Assembly (NCBI GenBank): GCA_026399475.1
Contig: JAPLQY010000088.1
Span: 38,884 to 102,883, forward strand
Source of the DNA: Rhodocyclales bacterium
Lineage (GTDB): Bacteria > Pseudomonadota > Gammaproteobacteria > Burkholderiales > Rhodocyclaceae
Direction: 5' to 3'
Length of the DNA: 64,000 nucleotides
The notes below the pieces were generated by a model. The model was not told the DNA's origin and did not search any database. It worked only from the letters and a program-made list of their open reading frames with translations. The stretch's first letter is position 1. Every line of letters begins with the position of its first letter. This document shows, one piece after another, positions 63,861 to 64,000 of this stretch. A program made the position numbers and the translations under genes.

Positions 63861-64000
63861 GGGGTGTCAGATTTTTTGTGTGTGAGGCGCTCGGAGACTT
63901 TTCCACGGTGCGGCCTGCCGAAGGTCCCTCTAGACCGTAGGCGGGCGGCGCGGTGGGAAAGTCGGTGGTCATTTTAACCTCGGGCCGCCTCGAAGCGTTC
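63859..64000. mobile_element. Probable insertion-sequence end in mshG
   Basis: From about 63859 the sequence GGGGGTGTCAGATTTTTT starts abruptly after the mshG codons and no longer codes for GspF. A G-run plus TGTCAG start resembles ends of IS256/mutator-type elements, but only 142 bp are visible and no transposase can be read, so the family is a guess. Confidence 0.5.

Overview
This 64 kb window is chromosomal DNA from a high-GC betaproteobacterium. The best guess is a member of the Rhodocyclales (Azoarcus/Thauera/Sulfuritalea relatives). The reasons are the mla - ABC - bolA - murA - hisGD...hisBHAFE - hit - tatABC layout typical of Betaproteobacteria, a short-form HisG, an MSHA-type pilus cluster, and a KorCAB 2-oxoglutarate oxidoreductase of the kind described in Azoarcus evansii for anaerobic aromatic metabolism. 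This placement is inference from gene content; no database was searched. No rRNA, tRNA or CRISPR array was seen.

Layout. (1) 1-4.4 kb: a minus-strand catabolic cluster (MBL-fold protein, FAD aromatic-ring hydroxylase, DUF2783 small protein, VOC protein, FAH-family hydrolase cut by the window edge). (2) 4.5-13.6 kb: ankyrin and TonB-like proteins, a hybrid kinase with its LuxR-type regulator, two secreted proteins of unknown function (one built from four repeats), an IS91-type transposase remnant, a Nif3-like protein and a membrane-anchored HtrA protease. (3) 13.7-18.4 kb: korCAB. (4) 18.6-21.7 kb: a HAD phosphatase and a hybrid sensor kinase. (5) 22-32.7 kb: one long minus-strand operon, livKGFHM followed by CoA-transferase, enoyl-CoA hydratase, acyl-CoA ligase, tandem hot-dog hydratase and KAS III-like enzyme. 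It looks like uptake and CoA-dependent breakdown of an organic acid whose identity is not visible. (6) 32.9-49.5 kb: tatABC, a HIT protein and a rearranged histidine locus. (7) 49.5-55.1 kb: an ABC-2 exporter and the full mlaFEDACB phospholipid-transport set. (8) 55.2-64 kb: a sigma-54 activator and an MSHA-type cluster mshM-L-N-E-G, with mshG apparently interrupted by a mobile-element end at the window edge.

Most notable points. The histidine locus is broken three ways: hisI is reduced to a 33-codon remnant between hisF and hisE; hisC is inverted; and a 6.5 kb cassette (amino-acid permease, XRE-cupin regulator, three-gene 2-oxoacid:acceptor oxidoreductase) sits between hisC and hisD. The cassette's first gene encodes a triple fusion (gamma subunit, GltD-like flavoprotein, 8Fe ferredoxin). 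It is preceded by a near-perfect FNR box placed exactly 22 bp before a -10-like hexamer, the geometry of a class II FNR promoter, so anaerobic expression is likely. The 488-residue exported protein at 9.4 kb is two 230-residue units (about 78% identical, no gaps), each made of two diverged halves; I do not recognise its family. Several perfect inverted repeats (27 bp, 23 bp, and a 146 bp element with 12 bp inverted ends) lie between genes.
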